DNA from: Sinosporangium siamense
GTDB taxonomy: Bacteria; Actinomycetota; Actinomycetes; Streptosporangiales; Streptosporangiaceae
NCBI RefSeq assembly: GCF_016863435.1
Contig: NZ_BOOW01000003.1
Span: 1 to 57,071 of the forward strand
Reading direction: 5' to 3'
Length of the DNA: 57,071 nt
Shown piece after piece: positions 52,748 to 57,071 of the stretch. Position 1 is the stretch's first letter. The number at the start of each line of letters is the position of its first letter. A program made the position numbers and the translations under genes. The notes below the pieces were generated by a model. It did not search any database. It was given only the letters and a program-made list of their open reading frames with translations, and had not been told where the DNA came from.

Positions 52748-53887
52748 TCAGCTCACGCGGTGCGCGCCCGCCGCGGGTTCGGCCGGGAGGAAGCGGGGGG
52801 ACGCCCATCCGCGGTCGTGATAGGCGGCGCCGACCTCCTGGCGCACGGCTGCCACATTGCCGGTCGGCACCAGCGCCAGGGCCGAGCCGCCGAAGCCGCC
52901 GCCCATCATGCGGGCCCCTCGCGCGCCGCCCCGGACCGCCGCCTCCACCGCCACGTTCAGCTCGGGGCAGGACACCTCGAACTGGTCGCGCAAGGACAGA
53001 TGGGAGGCGTTGAGCAGCGGCCCCACATCGCCCAGGGCGCCCGCGCGGAGGAGGCCGAGTGCCGCCTCGACCCGGTGGTTCTCCGTCACCACGTGCCGCA
53101 CACGGGCGCCGCCGACCGCGTCCAGGGAGCGCAGGGCGCCCGGCAGGTCGTCCACCTCGCGGAGCGACTCCACGCCGAGCCTGCGCGCCGCCTCCTCACA
53201 CTCGGCTCGCCGCCGGGCGTAGCGGCCGTCGCCCAGTTCGTGTCTGACACCGGTGTCGATGATCAGCAGGGCGAGGTCGTGGTCCGCCGGTCGCAGCGGG
53301 ACGTTGCGGCCCGCCACACTGCCGCAGTCCAGGAACAACACATGCCCCTCGCGGCACATCACCGAGGCCGCCTGGTCGAGAACCCCGCAGGGCACCCCCG
53401 CCACCGTGTTCTCGGCCTCGCGGGCGATCTCCACCAGCTCGCGGTCGGACAGGTCCAGGGAGAACAGATCGTTGACCGCACAGGCCGTGGCCACCTCAAG
53501 CGCCGCGCTGGACGACAACCCGGCGCCTGCGGGAACATCGCCGTCGACCAGCAGGTCGACCCCGCCGATGTCGTGGCCCGCCGCCCGCAGCGCCCAGAAC
53601 ACCCCGGCGACGAAACGTGTCCACCCGTCACCGTGCTCACCTGGAGCCAGCGTCAGGGGCCCGGCTGGGTCGTCGCGCTGGAGGGACCGCACCCGCACCG
53701 CCCCGCCGGCCCGCCGGGCCACTGCCACCGTCACACCCCACTGCAGCGCGAACGGCATCGCCAGCCCGCCGTTGTAATCGGTGTGTTCGCCGATCAGGTT
53801 GGCCCTGCCGGGAGCGTGCCACACCAGCTCGGGATCGAGGCCGAAAGTGGCGTGGAAGACCTCGCCCAGGTTTGTCGGAATGTGCAT
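52748..53887 (-). CDS. galK: Galactokinase
   Basis: This 379-aa GHMP kinase phosphorylates galactose at C1 for the Leloir pathway. Motif 1 is GRANLIGEHTDYNGG (substrate-binding, about residue 27), motif 2 GAGLSSSAAL (ATP phosphate loop) and motif 3 GGGFGGSALAL near the C-terminus. Length is standard. galT and galE are not in the window. ATG 53887 begins directly with the conserved FHATFGLDPELVWHAPGR region. Divergent from the PLP enzyme gene with a 114-bp shared upstream region. Confidence 0.96.
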   Translation of the reverse strand: MHIPTNLGEVFHATFGLDPELVWHAPGRANLIGEHTDYNGGLAMPFALQWGVTVAVARRAGGAVRVRSLQRDDPAGPLTLAPGEHGDGWTRFVAGVFWALRAAGHDIGGVDLLVDGDVPAGAGLSSSAALEVATACAVNDLFSLDLSDRELVEIAREAENTVAGVPCGVLDQAASVMCREGHVLFLDCGSVAGRNVPLRPADHDLALLIIDTGVRHELGDGRYARRRAECEEAARRLGVESLREVDDLPGALRSLDAVGGARVRHVVTENHRVEAALGLLRAGALGDVGPLLNASHLSLRDQFEVSCPELNVAVEAAVRGGARGARMMGGGFGGSALALVPTGNVAAVRQEVGAAYHDRGWASPRFLPAEPAAGAHRVS

Positions 53888-54001
53888 TGGAACTCCGTGG
53901 ATTGTTTGGCCTGGGATTCGGTTTTCAGCGGGTCTTGAGGTGTGCGCCTTTGAAGATCACAGCGGGGACTCCTTGAGTCGCAGGTAGGTTAGCCTGCCTG
54001 G

Positions 54002-54856
54002 GTGGAGCCCCGACTGCCGTCACCCCTGATGGAGATCGACGACGATCGGCTCGGCGGGGTGCGTCTGCTGCTCAAACGCGACGATCTCCTCCATCCCGAG
54101 GTGACGGGCAACAAGTGGCGCAAGCTGATCGGCAACCTCGGCCACGACCGGGTGCTCGGGTTCGGCGGCGCCCACTCCAACCTGATCCGCGCGCTGGCCT
54201 CGGCGGGGCGGCTGATGGGGTTTGAGACCGTCGGCGTGATCCGGGGGGAGGAGCGGCTGCCGCTCAACCCCACGCTCGCGCACGCGGTCGCCTGCGGCAT
54301 GCGGCTGACCTATCTCGACCGGGCGACCTATCGCCTCAAGCACACCCCGGCGGTGACAGACGCCCTGCGGGAGCGCTTCGGGACCTTTCATCTGCTTCCC
54401 GAGGGCGGAAGCAACCCCGCCGCCGTCCGGGGGTGCGCCGGGATCGCCCGAGAGGTGGGGGACGCCGCCGACGTCGTCTGCTGCCCGGTCGGCACCGGCG
54501 GCACGCTGGCCGGGATCTCGGCCGGGCTCTCGGGTCCGCGGCGGGCGGTCGGCTTCGCCGTACTCAAGGGGGCGGGGTTTCTGAACGACGAGGTGGCGCG
54601 CCTTCAACGGGAGACCCTGGGGGAGGTCAAGGACAACTGGAGCATTGACCTTGACCACCATTTCGGGGGTTATGCCCGGGTGCCTCGGGAGTTGGAGGAG
54701 TTCGCGGCCGACTTTGAGGTGCGGCACGGTGTGGCGGTCGAGCGGATCTATGTGGCGAAGATGCTCTACGGAGTGCTGGCCATGGCGAGAGATGGGCGTT
54801 TCGCGCCGGGCACCCGGGTCGCTGCCGTGGTGACCGGAGTGCCGTGGACCGGATGA
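54002..54856 (+). CDS. PLP-dependent D-cysteine desulfhydrase/ACC deaminase family protein
   Basis: This 284-aa fold-type II PLP enzyme has KRDDLLHPEVTGNKWRKL (PLP-Lys in GNKWRK, about residue 43) at the N-terminus, and GGAHSNLIRA and VCCPVGTGGTLAG downstream. Family members deaminate 1-aminocyclopropane-1-carboxylate or cleave D-cysteine to pyruvate, H2S and ammonia. It is shorter than typical (about 325-340 aa). I cannot separate the two activities. GTG 54002 is the likely start, and no longer reading is supported. An IdeR-like half-site precedes it. Confidence 0.85.
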   Translation: MEPRLPSPLMEIDDDRLGGVRLLLKRDDLLHPEVTGNKWRKLIGNLGHDRVLGFGGAHSNLIRALASAGRLMGFETVGVIRGEERLPLNPTLAHAVACGMRLTYLDRATYRLKHTPAVTDALRERFGTFHLLPEGGSNPAAVRGCAGIAREVGDAADVVCCPVGTGGTLAGISAGLSGPRRAVGFAVLKGAGFLNDEVARLQRETLGEVKDNWSIDLDHHFGGYARVPRELEEFAADFEVRHGVAVERIYVAKMLYGVLAMARDGRFAPGTRVAAVVTGVPWTG

Positions 54857-54884
54857 GACAAGCGAGGCCAGGGACGTCGGCCGA

Positions 54885-55310
54885 TCACTTGAACAGGAGC
54901 TTCTGGGCTTCCACGATCAGGTCGATCTTGAGGCTGAACTTGAGCGCCGCCCAGATGATGACGCCCATCGCGAGCAGTGTCACGCCCAGCACCAGGATGC
55001 GCACCGTCCAGCCCTGCCGCTTGAGCCACTCGGTCCAGGCGTGAAGGGTGCTTTTGCCGAAGTCGAGGACCTTGTGCGCCCAGGGGAACTCGGTCGCCAG
55101 CACCGCGACGCCCGCGAAGACGATCAGCCAGCCGGGGCCGGGGAACGGCACGAGGATGAGGCCGCCGATCACCAGGATCGCGCCGATCACGCCGACCACG
55201 ATCTTCAGCGCCAGCCGCCCCGAGCGGGTCGCGCGCACACCGTCGAGCCATCCGGCGAGCCCGCGCCGCCGAACGCCCTCCTGCTTCAGATCCTCGGCGT
55301 TGCCGGTCAT
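54885..55310 (-). CDS. TIGR02611/PGPGW family transmembrane protein
   Basis: This 141-aa protein has a charged N-terminus and three predicted membrane segments: ALKIVVGVIGAILVIGGLI, then PGPGWLIVFAGVAVLATEF with the family's PGPGW motif, and VRILVLGVTLLAMGVIIW. Function unknown. ATG 55310 follows GAGAGGAC at good distance. A longer reading from 55586 or 55403 would add a Pro/Arg-rich stretch lacking family similarity. It is convergent with the PLP enzyme gene. Confidence 0.85.
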   Translation of the reverse strand: MTGNAEDLKQEGVRRRGLAGWLDGVRATRSGRLALKIVVGVIGAILVIGGLILVPFPGPGWLIVFAGVAVLATEFPWAHKVLDFGKSTLHAWTEWLKRQGWTVRILVLGVTLLAMGVIIWAALKFSLKIDLIVEAQKLLFK

Positions 55311-55630
55311 GACAGTCCTCTCAGAGCCCAGAGTGGCCGCGGGCGCGGTGGGCCGTTGCTCGGGCCGGTCGTGCTGGGGGTCGTGCACCCCGCCGTCGGA
55401 CATGGACACAGGAAACCCCCAGGCCACACCTTTCCATCCCAGCCCACGCCCTGCGGGTGGCCGTCTCGGAGAGGATGAAAAGCATTTGTCATCGTCAGGC
55501 TTCCCAGGATAGGGGCGAACTTCCTCTGCGGCGTGGACCCGGTCCCGACCCCAGTGGAGATCGATGCCCGCCCCGGGTATGAGCACGGCAAAATTTTCCG
55601 CCGCCTGTAACTTTTACGGTAATTCTCGGC

Positions 55631-55636
55631 TAATGT
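55631..55636 (+). promoter_or_regulatory. -10 hexamer TAATGT of the PTE-like gene
   Basis: TAATGT ends 6 nt before the ATG at 55643 in a locally AT-rich stretch, again suggesting a leaderless transcript. Confidence 0.45.
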
Positions 55637-55642
55637 CCCTGC

Positions 55643-56554
55643 ATGCGCGAGCCCCTCATTCGCACGGTCACCGGCGACGTCGCACCATCAGCCGTCAACG
55701 GTTTCGTTCTTCCGCACGAGCACCTGCGGGTCGACACCCGCTGGGGTGTGGGCGTCGAGTCCGACCCCGCGCGGTGGCTCGACGAGGAGCAGAGCGTCAT
55801 CGACGAGCTCCGCGTCCTGCACGAGGCCGAGGAGCTCGGCCTGGTGATCGACCAGACCTGCCTCGGCATGGGCCGCGACGCCGTCTCCCTGACCAGGATC
55901 GCCGCAAGCGCCAAGGTCGCCGTCGTCGCCTCGACCGGGCTGTTCACCGAGCCGTTCAACACAGTACAGCTCCGGGTCGCCGACGCCGCCGCGCTGACCG
56001 ACCACCTGCTCACCGAGATCTTCGGCGGCCTCGACGGCACCAACGTGCTGCCCGGCGTCATCGGCGAGGTGGGCGCGTGGGGAGCCGAGCCCACCCCCGG
56101 CGAGGAGCAGGCCCTGCGGGCCGCCGCCCGGGCGGGGCGCACCACGGGGTTGCCGGTGTCGACCTACGGCGGCGACGGGCTCACGCTGCTGGAGATCGTG
56201 CTCGGCGAGGGGCTCGACGGCTCCCGCGTCGCCGTGGGCTGCTCGGCCCTCGACCCCGCCGTGCTGCGCAAGATCGCCGAAGCCGGCGCCTATGTCTCAC
56301 TCGGCACCCTCGGCATGCCGCTCGACCACGTCGTGCGGGCGGCCCTCACCCTCATCGAGGAAGGCCACGCCGAGCGGCTGCTGCTCAGCACCGGGATCTG
56401 CCGCGTCGAGCAACTCAGGAAGTACGGCGGAGCCGGCTTCGCCCAGATGCCGCGCCACGTATTGCCCGCCCTGCGCGACGCGGGCGTCGACGAGGCAACC
56501 CTCCACACCGTCACCCGCGCCAACCCACTGCGCTGGCTGACCCTCTACCGCTGA
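55643..56554 (+). CDS. Phosphotriesterase-related protein lacking most metal ligands
   Basis: This 303-aa TIM-barrel protein of the phosphotriesterase (PTE)/PHP family has the N-terminal HxH (His25-Glu-His27), the bridging acidic position as Glu142 (IGEVGAW), and the C-terminal LLLSTGICRVEQLRKYGG region. Compared by eye with the family, the later ligands are not conserved: Tyr175 (STYGG) where His is usual, Cys200 (VGCSALDP) instead of His, and Gly251 (STGICR) instead of Asp. A binuclear zinc centre therefore seems impossible. It may be a non-catalytic or mono-metal variant. Otherwise the sequence is well kept and under GC-rich codon use, so it is not a pseudogene. Confidence 0.85.
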   Translation: MREPLIRTVTGDVAPSAVNGFVLPHEHLRVDTRWGVGVESDPARWLDEEQSVIDELRVLHEAEELGLVIDQTCLGMGRDAVSLTRIAASAKVAVVASTGLFTEPFNTVQLRVADAAALTDHLLTEIFGGLDGTNVLPGVIGEVGAWGAEPTPGEEQALRAAARAGRTTGLPVSTYGGDGLTLLEIVLGEGLDGSRVAVGCSALDPAVLRKIAEAGAYVSLGTLGMPLDHVVRAALTLIEEGHAERLLLSTGICRVEQLRKYGGAGFAQMPRHVLPALRDAGVDEATLHTVTRANPLRWLTLYR

Positions 56555-56789
56555 CCTAGCACCCGACCCTCGGGGCACAGCTCCGTGCGCATGACCACCC
56601 GGCCGCCCCGTTCCCACCGCCGGAGCCGTCCGGCACAACCACCCCCGCCGCAGCGCCGCCGGTCACAGCAACCTTTTCAAGCCTCATAGTGGCCGCGGGC
56701 GCGTCGGCTCCTTGCATATGGCCGCCTGGGCACCCCACTCATCGACGTGGACCCGTTGCTCGGGCCGGTTATGCCAGGGGCCGCGCCGT

Positions 56790-57071
56790 CCGGCCGTGCC
56801 GCGCTGGCCAACCGGCCATTGCCGGTCCGTCCGGCCGTGCCGTGCCGTGCCGTCCGGCCGTGCCGCGCCGCGCCGTCCGGCCGTGCGTCCGGCCGTGCTG
56901 CGCTTGCTGCGCTGGCCAACCGGCCCATGGCGCGCTGGCCAACCGGCCATTGCCGGTCCGTGCGGCCATTGCCGGTCCGTGCGGCCGTGCCGGTCCGTGC
57001 GGCCGTGCCGGTCCGTGCGGCCGTGCCGTGCCGTCCGGCCCCGTGCCGTGCCGTCCGGCCCCGTGCCGTGC
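56790..57071. repeat. GC-rich minisatellite at the end of the window
   Basis: CTGGCCAACCGGCC recurs three times (about 56803, 56911, 56935). From about 56948 onward the 18-bp unit GTGCCGGTCCGTGCGGCC (first two copies starting ATTG) recurs about five times, then GTGCCGTGCCGTCCGGCCCC twice. Continues beyond the window. There is no gene in 56555-57071. Confidence 0.9.

Overview
The window is about 57 kb of high-GC actinobacterial chromosome. Gene content and order point to the order Streptosporangiales: a Leu-rich leader before a large-type leuA, single-chain glycyl-tRNA synthetase, ppdK and dgt near dnaG, and an HrdB/SigA-like sigma factor next to dnaG. TIGR02611/PGPGW and DUF5941 membrane proteins and many GTG starts fit the same assignment. 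This is inferred from gene families and sequence style only. There is no rRNA, no prophage, no CRISPR array and no intact insertion sequence. One tRNA (Asn, GTT) is present.

Layout. 0-7.3 kb: an atypical folD, a 15-bp x 8 tandem array, a leucine attenuator and leuA, a Gfo/Idh/MocA oxidoreductase, a secreted trypsin-like protease and a PhoD-like phosphatase. 7.3-10.1 kb: an arginine catabolic block of rocD, an amidinohydrolase annotated as dimethylargininase but with features of an arginine dihydrolase, and an Lrp/AsnC regulator. 10.1-14.1 kb: a membrane-lipid pair (DUF5941 protein and CDP-alcohol phosphatidyltransferase), then recO-uppS. 14.4-16.7 kb: a haloalkane-dehalogenase-like hydrolase and an NmrA-like protein, divergent from an HxlR regulator. 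17-20 kb: a PEP mutase/isocitrate lyase family enzyme, a CGNR zinc-finger regulator and the remains of an EamA transporter. 20-23.5 kb: the zinc uptake operon znuA-znuC-znuB-zur, with a Zur-box promoter that touches the stop codon of a DUF6703 gene. 23.8-31.8 kb: a BtrH_N/DUF4872 protein, an ABM monooxygenase-like protein, glyS, ppdK and dgt. 32-37.7 kb: a ferredoxin-reductase-type flavoprotein, a degenerate M23 (LytM) lipoprotein-like protein, dnaG and a sigma factor. 37.8-46.2 kb: a penicillin-binding/beta-lactamase-type serine hydrolase and two tandem paralogous secreted subtilases of about 1,085 aa. 46.6-57 kb: a GH63/MGH1-like glycosidase, two small conserved proteins, tRNA-Asn, a bacterial NO synthase oxygenase, a promoter/operator with a 34-aa leaderless ORF ahead of an orphan double ABC ATPase, galK, a PLP enzyme, a PGPGW protein and a phosphotriesterase-like protein with most metal ligands lost.

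Regulation readable in the sequence: (i) a leucine leader peptide with mutually exclusive hairpins before leuA; (ii) a Zur operator inside a consensus promoter for an apparently leaderless znuA; (iii) two TGGT-N4-ACCA palindromes upstream of ppdK; (iv) a perfect inverted repeat filling the 17-bp spacer of a consensus promoter at 50.65 kb; (v) a palindrome in the HxlR divergent promoter. Several starts (leader peptide, recO, znuA, dnaG, sigma factor, 34-aa ORF, PTE-like) have a -10 hexamer 5-7 nt upstream and look leaderless.

The most interesting leads are the FolD that lacks the catalytic lysine, the amidinohydrolase with an Asn at position 71 beside rocD, the 34-aa ORF/operator/attenuator/orphan ABC unit, the metal-ligand-depleted PTE homologue, the subtilase pair with a 182-bp identical tract, and minisatellite arrays at the 3' ends of many genes.
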